The notes: a model not told the origin generated them from the letters alone. A DNA stretch of 25,978 bases from Rickettsiaceae bacterium (GCA_028372485.1 JAOMYS010000002.1:1-25978), one strand, 5' to 3'; positions 1 through 9,664 are shown, counted from the first letter of the stretch. Made by a program: numbers and translations.

Positions 1-619
1 CTGCATATTCATACTCATAAGTAACTCTCCAGGCTTCTTTACGCCTGGCTTTTACGTACTCATCTTCTGATGCATAATCCTCTCTTTTTATTTTCTTATC
101 TACATAATCAATATAAAAATCCTTGGCTATACCAAAGACATTCTCTAATTTTTTCTCAGATAGAAACTTACCCCCCTCTAGTCTGAATTCTGCAAGTTTT
201 TCCGATCTCTCGCTATTTTCAAACTGCGATAAATATTCCTCTTTTTCTGATTGCGCTAAGGATTCATATTCTTTTATTTCTTTTTTATATTGCTCCCAGA
301 GGGTATCTTCTAACTTTGTATAATTAGTTGGTATTTTTCCATTCACTTCTTTCCACACATATTTTTCCCAATCTTTGTCGCCGTCTACCCCGCCTGCGCT
401 TCTCCCGTCTTCCATGTAATTTTTTATAGAGTAATATTCTTTTTTAGCTGCCTCTTTTGGCTCTACAAAAATGATGTTGTAACCTACATAGACAAAGGTT
501 GATAAGAAGTACAAAAGAAATAGCGCTCCAATTGACCACCAGAAGCCATACCATGCAAATATTGGCTTTTTGAACTTTTTGTAAAACCAACTAAAATCAT
601 TTAAAAATTCGTTCTTCAT
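1..619 (-). CDS. One-pass membrane protein, 3' end outside window
   Basis: An open frame of 206 codons starts at an ATG at 619 and runs without a stop to the window's left edge, so only the N-terminal part is visible. Residues about 20-47 are aromatic and hydrophobic and form one likely transmembrane segment. The rest is charged, rich in Lys, Glu and Tyr, and helical in appearance. The start lies 10 bases after the traG stop, with only a weak ribosome site (AGGT), so it is probably the next gene of the same operon. The coupling protein TraD often follows traG and starts with a membrane segment, but no second membrane segment or P-loop is visible here. A TraD identity is therefore only a guess and I leave the product unnamed. 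Confidence 0.7.
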   Translation of the reverse strand, partial: MKNEFLNDFSWFYKKFKKPIFAWYGFWWSIGALFLLYFLSTFVYVGYNIIFVEPKEAAKKEYYSIKNYMEDGRSAGGVDGDKDWEKYVWKEVNGKIPTNYTKLEDTLWEQYKKEIKEYESLAQSEKEEYLSQFENSERSEKLAEFRLEGGKFLSEKKLENVFGIAKDFYIDYVDKKIKREDYASEDEYVKARRKEAWRVTYEYEYA

Positions 620-629
620 TTTTATTTAC

Positions 630-3569
630 CTATTTTTTTTCCTTATCTTCCGCTTTTTTGGGATTTCTGTATTCTGCAGATCTTTTTGCTATGTTGTCAG
701 AGTCCTTCCCCATAGCTCTTTCCGTTGTATCAGAGATACCGTATAATCCTCTAACATCTTTCCCCGATGTGTCTGATTCATAATCAATTATGTTATCTAC
801 AATTTTAGTTGCCACTCTTACTGCGGTATAATCAGAGTTTCTGTAGCTTGAGTTTTTGGCATCATCTATTCTATTTTCTATTGTATTACTTATTGTACCC
901 TTCTTCTTTTCTTCTTCGTTTTTCAAATTATTAAATCTTATTTTATCCTCATCACTTAAACTTTTCTGCAGCATTCCACCTACATCTTTATTATACCACG
1001 GGTTGTCGTTTGATGCACCTTCTTTTGCATCTTTTTCTATAGTTTTTGAGGTATTTGTTGCACCCGTGACTACCGCTTGTTCGTTTACTTTCTGGGCATT
1101 TTGTGCATGCTCTTCTTTTAAGCTATCTGGGGTTGTAATACTCATGTTTTGGAGTGGTTTTGTATTTTGCTCCATTTGCGCTGTTTTATGGTCTATATCT
1201 CGGCTGTTAAATGGATTGTAATTAGCTATTACTTTGTTTGCTATTTGATCCGCTTCTCCTCTATGTGAGTTCATCCATCTCTCTGCCGCAGACTTGCTTC
1301 CGAGTTCTGGATGAGCGCTCATGACTTCTTTCATTACTTGGTCATTTACATTTCTGTTGATAGCTCCAGCGTTTTGTTCAACATAGGATATATTATTACT
1401 AATTGTATCTATGTCTTGAATGGTCTTTGCTTTTTCCTCTCCTATCTGATGAAGATCGCTGATGTTTGCTGCAAATGATTCATTGCGCTTCATATCCTCG
1501 CTATTATTTGTTGTCAGGCTATTCGTGCTTGCTGCGGTTTTGACCTTATCAAGAGCATTACTGAAAGCTTGCTGCTCTTGCTGACTCATATCGCTCCTTA
1601 CCTCTAGATTATTTGATGCGTTAGTACTTGTACCTCCGCTAATTAAACCGCCAAGAATCTTACCAGGAATACCCACCCCTGCATTAGAGCTTGTTCCCGT
1701 GGTTTTGCTGTTTGCAACTGTATCTCCGTGGTTTGTGCTGGAGGTTTGGGTGAAGCCTTTTCGGAGGGACTCTTGATCACTTGTTGATAAGGTGTCTGCC
1801 TTGGTAGTACCGCTTACTATGCTTTTTGCAACATCGATGTTTTGCGCGCTCGTCACACTTGTTAGATCTGATTCTCTATCAGTGATGCTACTTAACTTAA
1901 TCTTTTGATTTGCCATAGCCTTAGATTCACCTGCGATAACAGAGCCAGTTGCGCTATAGTTAGTTGACATCTGATCCTGATGCTCGGTTAGTACCTGGCT
2001 TGACTCTCCGTCACTACCTACTCCGCTTCGAACGCTCACAACGCCGTCATCATAGGTATGGGCATCACTAAAGCTACCACCGACGCTCTCTTGGTTCTTA
2101 CTGATGTTGTTTGTAGAATGCATGCCCATGCTGATGTTGTTATCCGCCATATTTGCACCAATCCCCATGGAGTTTGCAACGCTGGCCATACCACCTGCGA
2201 CAGCAGATAGCGCATACGGACTTCCAAACACAATAGCAAAGCTGATTATCGGCACTGATGATATCATTCCTTGTGTACTTGCATACTTCATCATTATTAA
2301 CTCTGTAAATCCAGCTTGTCCTATTAGGCTAAGTCCACCTTCTCCCCATCCGCCAATTGCGTCCTTTAACTGTATCATACCGATACAGTGGATTATTGTG
2401 TAAAATACTGGCCAAGTAGTAGGCCATAGCATTAGCTGCAATCCAGTTGTTACTAGTTTCCAGCCACCAGGCAGCATTGCTAGCGGCAAGATGATAACAA
2501 AGCACATCACACAAAATGCTAATGCTACTGGCTGCGCTGATGCTGGTATCATAGCCTCTGACATCTCGCCACCTACAATAGAGCCAAGTGCTTGCTGGAA
2601 CATTCCTCTTGTTGCCTGCATCTTAACAAGCTCTGGGAACATTCTGGAATGCCCTACCTTCTCACGCCAATCATCATATGATTCTCTATTAGCATTTAGT
2701 ATCATTGATTGTTCCATCCATCTATGGATATCTAGTTGAGCTTCTCCTAGGTGCGAAAGAGTCCCGCTGGTCATTTCTCTAATGCGCCTATGCAGCTGAT
2801 CTCTATTTTCTGTAGATATTCCAAGAGATGCTCCGAGTCTTCCCATCCATATAGGCTCTCTTGCATGCGCTTCTATATCTTGCTTAATCATTTTCCCGGC
2901 TTCCGTACAGGTCATAAAGCCTCCTCTTTCACCATCTTGTTTAAATGGTTTAATGCCAAAACACTTAACTGGTTTTTTGTCCAGGAAGTCTAGTATATCT
3001 TTTGCCTCAATTGCAGCTTTCATATGACCACCGAAATTACCCATAACATATGGCTTCATATAGCACTGACGCATATATTCTTTTGTGTTTTGAAGTAGCA
3101 GCGGATCTGCTATCTGAACATCACGTAGCTTTGCTACTGTTTTTGCTCCGTACATTATTCCAGTATGTGTTGATGGTACGTTGTTTACTGGCATCATGTT
3201 CTCCTCTAAAAGCCGAGAGAGGCTATGAGATATGGTTGAACCAAGTGATGTAATGACTGATATACCAACTGGTATGTTATCTATCTTAATAGGAGCAGTC
3301 ATTGAGACTTCATCCTTGATCCATACAGTACTCTTGGCTGAGAACAGAAGCATGAACGTTACTAGTGATGGCATCATATAGCCTTTTGCAAAGCCCATGA
3401 TATCACCGCCAACTATTGCTCTTGATGCTGCATATAGCGCTCCGATCATCATGCCTATTTGACCTACTGGCGTTAGATAAGTGCTATCTGATTCAAATAT
3501 CCTAGCTACTGCGTTAAACATGCTAATAAGAGTGTCACCACCGCCATATGCGTATATTACGTAATCCAT
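630..3569 (-). CDS. traG: TraG, mating-pair stabilisation and pilus assembly protein
   Basis: The 979-residue protein is close in length to F TraG (about 940). The N-terminal half resembles the TraG_N family: a short start containing YAYGGGD, hydrophobic segments near residues 33-56 and 63-84, and further clusters around 350-410 and 440-480. The second half, from about residue 490, is hydrophilic and rich in Ser, Thr, Asn and Gln, as expected for the large periplasmic domain. In F-like systems the N-terminal part is needed for pilus assembly, while the C-terminal part stabilises mating pairs and contributes to entry exclusion. It follows traH, as in F. Unlike most junctions in this operon there is a 149-base gap in front of it, containing an A-rich tandem repeat on the coding strand. 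Confidence 0.9.
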   Translation of the reverse strand: MDYVIYAYGGGDTLISMFNAVARIFESDSTYLTPVGQIGMMIGALYAASRAIVGGDIMGFAKGYMMPSLVTFMLLFSAKSTVWIKDEVSMTAPIKIDNIPVGISVITSLGSTISHSLSRLLEENMMPVNNVPSTHTGIMYGAKTVAKLRDVQIADPLLLQNTKEYMRQCYMKPYVMGNFGGHMKAAIEAKDILDFLDKKPVKCFGIKPFKQDGERGGFMTCTEAGKMIKQDIEAHAREPIWMGRLGASLGISTENRDQLHRRIREMTSGTLSHLGEAQLDIHRWMEQSMILNANRESYDDWREKVGHSRMFPELVKMQATRGMFQQALGSIVGGEMSEAMIPASAQPVALAFCVMCFVIILPLAMLPGGWKLVTTGLQLMLWPTTWPVFYTIIHCIGMIQLKDAIGGWGEGGLSLIGQAGFTELIMMKYASTQGMISSVPIISFAIVFGSPYALSAVAGGMASVANSMGIGANMADNNISMGMHSTNNISKNQESVGGSFSDAHTYDDGVVSVRSGVGSDGESSQVLTEHQDQMSTNYSATGSVIAGESKAMANQKIKLSSITDRESDLTSVTSAQNIDVAKSIVSGTTKADTLSTSDQESLRKGFTQTSSTNHGDTVANSKTTGTSSNAGVGIPGKILGGLISGGTSTNASNNLEVRSDMSQQEQQAFSNALDKVKTAASTNSLTTNNSEDMKRNESFAANISDLHQIGEEKAKTIQDIDTISNNISYVEQNAGAINRNVNDQVMKEVMSAHPELGSKSAAERWMNSHRGEADQIANKVIANYNPFNSRDIDHKTAQMEQNTKPLQNMSITTPDSLKEEHAQNAQKVNEQAVVTGATNTSKTIEKDAKEGASNDNPWYNKDVGGMLQKSLSDEDKIRFNNLKNEEEKKKGTISNTIENRIDDAKNSSYRNSDYTAVRVATKIVDNIIDYESDTSGKDVRGLYGISDTTERAMGKDSDNIAKRSAEYRNPKKAEDKEKK

Positions 3570-3590
3570 TATCTTTTTCTCTTTTTTTTA

Positions 3591-3650
3591 TTTCTTAGTT
3601 TGTTTTTTAGTTTGTTTCTTAGTTTTATTTCTTAGTTTTTGTTTGTTTAG
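3591..3650 (-). repeat. A-rich tandem 12-14-base repeat before traG
   Basis: On the plus strand four units of the form TTTCTTAGTTTG run end to end at 3591-3602, 3603-3614, 3615-3627 and 3628-3641, with small variations, followed by a partial unit to 3650. On the transcribed strand this reads as repeated CAAACTAAGAAA, just upstream of the traG start. It creates an unusually long leader in an otherwise overlapping operon. No stable hairpin is evident. Replication slippage is the simplest origin; a role as an unstructured A-rich leader is possible. Confidence 0.75.
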
Positions 3651-3718
3651 TAGGGGCTTCTTAATCATCCCCTCCAAATAGTCCATTTTCAATTTACTGC
3701 TCTAATCTTCGTTTTAGC

Positions 3719-5089
3719 CTACCCTCGACCTTTAGCAACGTAATGCCTCTCTATTTCTTTAGCTCTAGCGTTAATACGATCCTCTTCCTTTTGTAGTGCG
3801 TCCCATTGGTTGTTTGCAAAGGCAAGCACCTTGTCCAAGGATTTTTCATAATCTTTTAAATGGGTCTCGTTGATTTGAGACTTACGAAGTGCTGCCACAC
3901 TTCTTTTAATATCATTTGTTATTGATGTCAGATGGCTTAAGAACATGTATTTTGCAATTAGCTGGCTAGATGAATTAATTATTGAAATACCAGTTGATAC
4001 CTCTAAGGTAATATGATCAAATATCGGAAAGTTGTTGCCTATTGAATCTATGAATCCTATATCGCTAGATGAAAGCTCACTCTCTTGGGATCTGATTTTG
4101 ATTTTAATCTCATCGAGCTTTCTTTTTGCAATTCCTGCATATGAATTATCTGGCTGAATCTCAATATTGCTACTTAACTTAACTACGAGGCACTCCGCTC
4201 CATCCTGGCAAGTATATGAGCTTGCAGCAGCTCCGCCGTTAAGGTGGGTGTCAAAGCTTTGCTTGTCAGTAACAAGAGCTGGATATGGTATTGTCACTCT
4301 ATCCTTTACCACTATAGTTCCAACCATTGACATTAGGCTATCTCTTAAATCCGTAGGAAGACCTGATTTATCAGCTGCTTTTTTAAATAAGTTGAAGTTA
4401 TCAAGTAATAGATCTGCGTTTGCAGTTTGAGCCTTCTCTACTTCTTTTTGCTGGTCTTGATGTTTTTTACATTTTTTTCTCTGATCTCCAAGATCATAAC
4501 CACTCCCGCCAGACATCTCTTCACACACCTTCTCATACATAGCTGAGTTTTGGGGTAACGCTGCTGCAAATCCAGCTTGAGCTACCTTACAATGACCTAT
4601 TCCAAACTGATTGAGCTGCATCTGTAGGTTTCTGAAGTCTTTTAACGTGTTCTCTATTTGCGGAGCATATGTCTTCATTCCTAAATGGAATCCATATACA
4701 ACCGCATTAGATCCTATATTCTCTGCAATTGCTATTAACTGACCACCTGATATCATTGAAAATGATCCAGTAAACGCATCTATTCCGTTACAGCCAGTTG
4801 TAATAGATGGGAGGCTCATGGAAAATGGATTAATTGCCGTGGATTTTGTTCTAATCGACATAGAACCACCGCTATAATAGCCAGCAGCCGCATCTTGATA
4901 ACTACCAGGCTTTGTAACATTAGTATGCAGGTTCTCATATACGTCCTTAAGACCAAAGCCTTTTGCGGAAATAGAGGTGCTGCAAATGATTCCAAAAAGA
5001 ATAGCTGCGACTTTAAGGGGCAATATGGCTTTGCGCCTTACCATGCTCATGACTTTTTTCGTATTGTTTGATACTTGCAAATGGCTCAT
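3719..5089 (-). CDS. traH: TraH, F-pilus assembly protein
   Basis: The 456-residue length matches F TraH (458). A basic N-terminus followed by a hydrophobic stretch ending near SISAKG looks like a Sec signal peptide, so the protein is probably periplasmic. Family features include a segment around GSYQDAAAGYYSGG and SMSIRT, the INPFSMSLPSITTGCNGID stretch, a GGQLIAIAENIGSNAVVYGF segment, and Cys residues around GIGHCKVAQAG. A coiled-coil-prone C-terminus is also present. The start at 5089 overlaps the traF stop as ATGA, which supports it, although Met14 and Met16 would give a more conventional signal peptide. TraH works with TraF, TraU and TraW in pilus extension. The order traF-traH-traG matches F. 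Confidence 0.92.
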   Translation of the reverse strand: MSHLQVSNNTKKVMSMVRRKAILPLKVAAILFGIICSTSISAKGFGLKDVYENLHTNVTKPGSYQDAAAGYYSGGSMSIRTKSTAINPFSMSLPSITTGCNGIDAFTGSFSMISGGQLIAIAENIGSNAVVYGFHLGMKTYAPQIENTLKDFRNLQMQLNQFGIGHCKVAQAGFAAALPQNSAMYEKVCEEMSGGSGYDLGDQRKKCKKHQDQQKEVEKAQTANADLLLDNFNLFKKAADKSGLPTDLRDSLMSMVGTIVVKDRVTIPYPALVTDKQSFDTHLNGGAAASSYTCQDGAECLVVKLSSNIEIQPDNSYAGIAKRKLDEIKIKIRSQESELSSSDIGFIDSIGNNFPIFDHITLEVSTGISIINSSSQLIAKYMFLSHLTSITNDIKRSVAALRKSQINETHLKDYEKSLDKVLAFANNQWDALQKEEDRINARAKEIERHYVAKGRG

Positions 5090-5886
5090 TCGAATAACCT
5101 CCTAGCATGCTGATCTATTGCTTTAATGTTTTTGATTATTTGAATCTCGTTATTAATTCCTTTTGAGATTGGTATTATCTCCTTGCCGTCACTCTTTATA
5201 AGATAGAGTGTTGGCGCATCATTCTTTGGATTAAGGGCTGATAGCTTTCCATTCTCCGGGATGCCTTCTATACCTTCAAACTCAAGACCATCGTCGCTTG
5301 CGCTAAGTAATTGGAATCCGTAATTGTTTGCAAATTCTGATGCTATCTTGGCAAATGATTTGCAGTAAGGGCATCCTCTCTTGATTTGCAAGATCAATCC
5401 CCAGTCTTTGCTTAAATGCTTTAGCTTCTCTAAGATATCTTTGTCGTCTGCATCGTCGCGTAGTCTTCTGTGCAGGATATTAGGGTTGTTTTCCATATCA
5501 AACCCGCCATCAAGCATCCATGCAACCACTCGTCTCTCACCATATGCTCTTGATTTGCGCATCATTTCTCTCTCCAACCTAATTTCTTCAAGGAGGTTTT
5601 CTCTAGTTGGATTATCTAGCGCTTGCATGTGGGCTTTTTGGTGATCCTCTTGGAGCTTCTTGATGTTCCGCTCGTAACTTGGTATTTCTTTTTGCTGCTT
5701 CATATCTTCTGCGTTTTCTTTGCTCTTACTACTTTCTTCTTCTTTCTTTTTTTGTTCTAGAATTTGCTTTTCGCTATACCAGTTAAATCCCTCTAGTTTT
5801 TTTGGAGCAGCGCAGCTCTCTACTGATATGCAGATTGCTAATGCGCTAATTGCGAGTGCTGTTAATTTCTTTTTGTTAAAATCCAT
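5086..5886 (-). CDS. traF: TraF, thioredoxin-fold pilus assembly protein with CPYC
   Basis: The 266-residue protein has an N-terminal hydrophobic signal-like segment (about residues 8-27). A Lys/Glu-rich linker is followed by a TraF/TrbB-type thioredoxin fold. The active-site motif CPYC is at about 172-175, and a likely cis-proline segment (DAPTLYLI) lies about 50 residues later. It therefore keeps the dithiol that F TraF itself lacks, and it may act as a disulfide oxidase or isomerase for Cys-rich partners such as TraN, TraU and TraH. The start overlaps the traN 3' end by 11 bases and the stop overlaps the traH start by 4, so translation is probably coupled. Confidence 0.9.
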   Translation of the reverse strand: MDFNKKKLTALAISALAICISVESCAAPKKLEGFNWYSEKQILEQKKKEEESSKSKENAEDMKQQKEIPSYERNIKKLQEDHQKAHMQALDNPTRENLLEEIRLEREMMRKSRAYGERRVVAWMLDGGFDMENNPNILHRRLRDDADDKDILEKLKHLSKDWGLILQIKRGCPYCKSFAKIASEFANNYGFQLLSASDDGLEFEGIEGIPENGKLSALNPKNDAPTLYLIKSDGKEIIPISKGINNEIQIIKNIKAIDQHARRLFE

Positions 5887-8284
5887 GGTAATCCCTAAGA
5901 GTTCTTAAACTGATAATAGGAGGTCTGTATTTGCCGTGTGTTGCAATGTAGCCTGCTGGGTAGTTTGCGGGGTTGTCGAAAAAGCTATTTAGAATATGAC
6001 TTGGTATTGCGCCGTATTTGTTGCTATTGCCACCTGAGAGATTCTTTGTTGCACCAGTTCCATGAAGCGGAAAAGAATTGCAATTGTTTCTAAGAAAGTG
6101 TGCAGCTGGATGCCAGCTCATGCCACTCCCTTGATCTACACAAGGAAGGTTGTTGATATCTTGCAGCATTTTTTGGGTATCGTATATGCTGTTGCCTGCA
6201 AATATACCTACAATCCTTGCCTCTTCCCGAGCTCTCGCCTCAACTTGTCTTTGAGCCGCTAGCCTTTGCGCCGCTAGAGTTCTCTGTCTTTGCTCCTCTA
6301 CTAGCCTTGCCTGTCTTTGTATTTCCGCTAATCTTATCTGCTCCCTTTTCTTTCTTTCAAGCTCTTCTGCCCTTAGCCTTTCCTCCTCTTCTTTGAGTCT
6401 TTTCTTGGTTTCTCTTTTTTCTCTGGTGTTGATCTCCATATGATCCTTCTGAGCTTGTGGCACTTGGTTGTAAGCAAGGGTTGGCATTTGTTTGTTTGGT
6501 TTTACCTTGGCAAGTAAATCATCAAACAACTCCTCCATATCAAACTTGGTAAAATCTGTTCGCTTTAGCTCATCAAGTGTTAGTGGACGGCAATCAGGCG
6601 CTTCTGCTGATCCCCAGGATATACCAAGTTGCTTCCTTCCCTCCTGGTGGAATATCCTAGCAAGCTTTGAGCTAAAGCAGCAAAAGCTTGTTTTCTTCTC
6701 TAGGCATTTGCCAAACACTGGATCTCTTGAGGAGCAGTAAGTTCCTACCTGGTGACACAAGCCTCTATCTCTTTTTAGAGCAAGTCCTTTTTCTTCTCCG
6801 CTGCACTGACACAGATTAGCATTCTTGCCCCAGCCCTTCATCGAAGAGCAGCAATCTATGATACTAAGTATAATCTTCTTGCAGGAGTCGCTCTCGCCTG
6901 GGAATACTGTAATTGGGTTTTTACACGAGCCGTTTGGCTCTTTTGTGCAATCCTTATGAGCTTCTTTTGTGGCAGCTAGATATGCAACGTTTGCAAGGTC
7001 TTTGTTCTCCTCAATGACTGGAGTATGACAATTACCACCTAAACAGTAGATAGAAGAATCCGCTAGTGAATAATTGAGTCTTTTTTTCTTTCCACCACAC
7101 AGATATTCCCTCTCCCATTTAAGGCAAATACTTCCGAGTTGTTCCATGCATATCGAGTTTTTAAGCTGGCATCCTTTTCTGGTTAAATGGAGGCAGCCAT
7201 CTCTTGGCTCAGAGCTGCATTTAAAGGTGACCTTCTCATACCAACATGGGCGGGTGATATCATATTTGTCATGGAATTGCTTCACTCCGCTCTTGACGCA
7301 TACCCTATCTGCTTCGTAGCATTGATGGGATTCTACTAGCTTCTCCATATCCTCCGTTGCTACTTGCCAGTACTCATCGTCCTCTACCATCTTGTGCATG
7401 GTATCCTGCCACTTAAAATCATAACCAAACTCATACTCATCCCATACAACCCTCCATCTTGGATATCCCCACTGAATATCCCCTATTCCTCGACCGCTTC
7501 CTGGAAACCTCACATCCTCACCTATATGATCTATTTCAGTCTGCTCTACGTTCTCCGCTATATATCTACGTGCATCGGCTATAATCAGTTCTGGGTTATC
7601 CTTCCAAGGAGAGTCACGCTGCAACTCTTCTCCTACATTCACTTGATAAGGAGTGACATGCCACCCCCACCTTCCTTCTTTCCACCTAATAGCATATCCC
7701 CAGTTCATTTTTTCATTATGGAGCATGCTACCCTTTAACCGGATGGTTCTTGGCTCGCTTTTTTGCTCTGATAGATACTCTTCTTCATGTGACTCAAGAA
7801 CCAGCTCTCTGCCGATATCTACTTCAAACTCTACGCCATCTAAGCACTTCTTCTTAACAGGAGCTGATTCATGTGACTCATTACTTGAAAGAGAGCCTCC
7901 ACCTGTTTTGCTCATGGGATCTGCGCATATATCGATAGAGTCCTTCAGATACTGGTTGTTTGAATTAATCTGATACTGCTCCTTGGCATCTATCTTCTTC
8001 TCCTCTGCTTTTTGCAAAAACTTACCTTTGTCACTGTTTCGCAAGCTTTCTGTTCCTCCATTGAACAATCCATCGTCGCTCAAACTCTGTAAGTGAGTTG
8101 TATCCTCGTCTTTTTTTAGGAAGTTTTCGTATTTTGTAGGGTTTCCAAGCCTTGTAGCATTTTTGTAGTTCTCTCGTTTGGCAAAACCTTCTGACACGCT
8201 TGCTATAACCGTGCCGTTTGCCACAAAGCACAAGAGCATCGTAGCAAGAGCTGGTTTTAATAAATGAGAGATGCGTAGGTTCAT
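5876..8284 (-). CDS. traN: TraN, Cys-rich outer-membrane mating protein, extended
   Basis: At 802 residues it is about 200 longer than F TraN. It has an N-terminal signal peptide (about residues 1-29) and many cysteines across the middle, including CFSSKLAR and DCRPLTLDEL segments typical of the C-terminal TraN region. TraN sits in the outer membrane and stabilises mating pairs by binding the recipient surface. After the canonical end (near residue 610) there is an Arg/Glu/Gln-rich coiled coil at about 617-690. A distinct domain with two Cys and several Gly, Asn and His follows at about 695-802 and I do not recognise it. The large size is therefore a C-terminal addition. The 3' end overlaps traF by 11 bases. 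Confidence 0.9.
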   Translation of the reverse strand: MNLRISHLLKPALATMLLCFVANGTVIASVSEGFAKRENYKNATRLGNPTKYENFLKKDEDTTHLQSLSDDGLFNGGTESLRNSDKGKFLQKAEEKKIDAKEQYQINSNNQYLKDSIDICADPMSKTGGGSLSSNESHESAPVKKKCLDGVEFEVDIGRELVLESHEEEYLSEQKSEPRTIRLKGSMLHNEKMNWGYAIRWKEGRWGWHVTPYQVNVGEELQRDSPWKDNPELIIADARRYIAENVEQTEIDHIGEDVRFPGSGRGIGDIQWGYPRWRVVWDEYEFGYDFKWQDTMHKMVEDDEYWQVATEDMEKLVESHQCYEADRVCVKSGVKQFHDKYDITRPCWYEKVTFKCSSEPRDGCLHLTRKGCQLKNSICMEQLGSICLKWEREYLCGGKKKRLNYSLADSSIYCLGGNCHTPVIEENKDLANVAYLAATKEAHKDCTKEPNGSCKNPITVFPGESDSCKKIILSIIDCCSSMKGWGKNANLCQCSGEEKGLALKRDRGLCHQVGTYCSSRDPVFGKCLEKKTSFCCFSSKLARIFHQEGRKQLGISWGSAEAPDCRPLTLDELKRTDFTKFDMEELFDDLLAKVKPNKQMPTLAYNQVPQAQKDHMEINTREKRETKKRLKEEEERLRAEELERKKREQIRLAEIQRQARLVEEQRQRTLAAQRLAAQRQVEARAREEARIVGIFAGNSIYDTQKMLQDINNLPCVDQGSGMSWHPAAHFLRNNCNSFPLHGTGATKNLSGGNSNKYGAIPSHILNSFFDNPANYPAGYIATHGKYRPPIISLRTLRDYHGF

Positions 8285-8295
8285 GATGCTTCTGC

Positions 8296-9642
8296 TTAAC
8301 TGCTTAAGTTTGAATCGTTTTCATCATCTAGCTTGCCAAGGCACTGACTCCCCAGCTCCTCTTGCCTATCTATTATTTCTAGACTTGCAAAATCATTAAT
8401 CAGATTTGAACCAGCTAGAGTATTATTATTTTGCTCCTTCTCTTTTTTTGATTTTGTTTCTACTTTAGGCTTTAAATCCTCTTCGCTTTTTTTAGATTCT
8501 TCTTGGTAGCTTTGCTGGCTTGATGGGTTGTTAGTTGTTTTAGTATTGCCAGCAGCAAATCCTTGGTAAGTAGGTGGGTGCATCCCCATGTTACTGAGGA
8601 AGCTCTGCGCTCTTGCAAAGCCTTCTTGATGGACGGGGTTATTCATCCCTGGTAAGAAACTAGCATATTGATTTTGATACATATTTTGCTGCTCCTGCAT
8701 TTGCTGATAAAAGCTTGGCATATACTGGTTGCTTTGCTTTATGGCGTCCATTGCCATTTGCATGCTCATTTGCTGGTGTTGGGCAAGTTTTTCTGGGTTA
8801 TTTAGCAGTTCATTGATTCTTTGGTTTGCCTCTGGCATAGGGTAGTTGAACTGGTTCTGCGAATGCTCCTCTTGATGAGAGGTATTTTGATCGCTTGGGT
8901 TCTGGCTAAGTAGTTTAGGGTTTGCTGCAATTATAAAGTACTTATCTTCTACTTTTGATGCAGCATGAGCTCCAAATTGTTGTAATGTTTGGGTGTAAAG
9001 CATAGATTGTAATGAATCTTGTGGTCTTTCAATTTCACTTAGCATATCTACTGGTAAGTTATACTTATTTGCAACTTCTTCTCTAGTTAGACCGCCCGCT
9101 ATAAAGGATTTATCTCCTGCGTGTAAATCCAGCCTATCGTATTTATTTGTAAGGGCTGTATTTATAATCCCTAGCTCAGAAGTGGTATAATTTCTGACGT
9201 AATCCCCCTCTAAGCCCATTCCCTTATAAACATGATTTACAAAATGAGCGCAGTTGTTGAACACAAATCCATATGTTTGTGATGGAACTTGCTTGCCTAT
9301 GTATGGCTCATATTCATTTAGTAATATTATTCCTTCAAAATATTGCTCCTCTGTTATCTCTATTGATTTTGAATGAAGTATTTTATCATTTGGGTTCTGT
9401 ATTTCGTATTCCCTTGCAAGCTCTAGTCTCTCGCTACCATGTACATGATATTCTCCATATGTATTATACGTGTTTATAGGGCGCATTAAGTTGAAGTCTA
9501 TTCCAGACAAAATGCCGTATATTAGGTTATCTTCTCCATTTGTTACCTCTAAATATACGTGCCCCGGAGACCTTTCATCTTTATGCAATTGATCGCTCTC
9601 TCTTTTAAGTCCAGTGTCGTGGTGAATTATTAATTGGTACAT
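8296..9642 (-). CDS. Putative permuted papain-like cysteine peptidase or amidase
   Basis: This 448-residue protein is not a standard tra product. Its first 170 residues resemble permuted papain-fold (NlpC/P60, LRAT or PPPDE-like) domains: a His in GHVYLEV (His28), a YGI segment soon after, and a Cys near residue 131 within NNCAHFVNHVY. Catalytic His-before-Cys order is characteristic of that permuted group. Residues about 230-390 are rich in Gln, Asn, Met and Pro and low in complexity, followed by a Lys/Glu-rich tail. No signal peptide or membrane segment is seen, so it may act in the cytosol or be exported. It lies between the small membrane protein and traN, inside the conjugation operon. 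It could be a secreted effector, a peptidoglycan or protein-processing factor for mating, or a cargo gene; the motif match is by eye only. Confidence 0.55.
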   Translation of the reverse strand: MYQLIIHHDTGLKRESDQLHKDERSPGHVYLEVTNGEDNLIYGILSGIDFNLMRPINTYNTYGEYHVHGSERLELAREYEIQNPNDKILHSKSIEITEEQYFEGIILLNEYEPYIGKQVPSQTYGFVFNNCAHFVNHVYKGMGLEGDYVRNYTTSELGIINTALTNKYDRLDLHAGDKSFIAGGLTREEVANKYNLPVDMLSEIERPQDSLQSMLYTQTLQQFGAHAASKVEDKYFIIAANPKLLSQNPSDQNTSHQEEHSQNQFNYPMPEANQRINELLNNPEKLAQHQQMSMQMAMDAIKQSNQYMPSFYQQMQEQQNMYQNQYASFLPGMNNPVHQEGFARAQSFLSNMGMHPPTYQGFAAGNTKTTNNPSSQQSYQEESKKSEEDLKPKVETKSKKEKEQNNNTLAGSNLINDFASLEIIDRQEELGSQCLGKLDDENDSNLSS

Positions 9643-9664
9643 AATGTTTTCTCTCTTTTAGTTG

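Noticed and set aside
630..645. Possible third slippery site at the A8 tract at the traG end
   Set aside because: The shifted frames close within a few codons, so no extension would result.
3591..3650. Possible CRISPR-like array
   Set aside because: Units are 12-14 bases without spacers, so it is a simple tandem repeat.
7364..7973. Plus-strand ORFs opposite traN, and similar plus-strand ORFs along the window
   Set aside because: They lie antisense to clearly coding traN or other tra genes, have no ribosome sites and biased compositions typical of antisense shadows.
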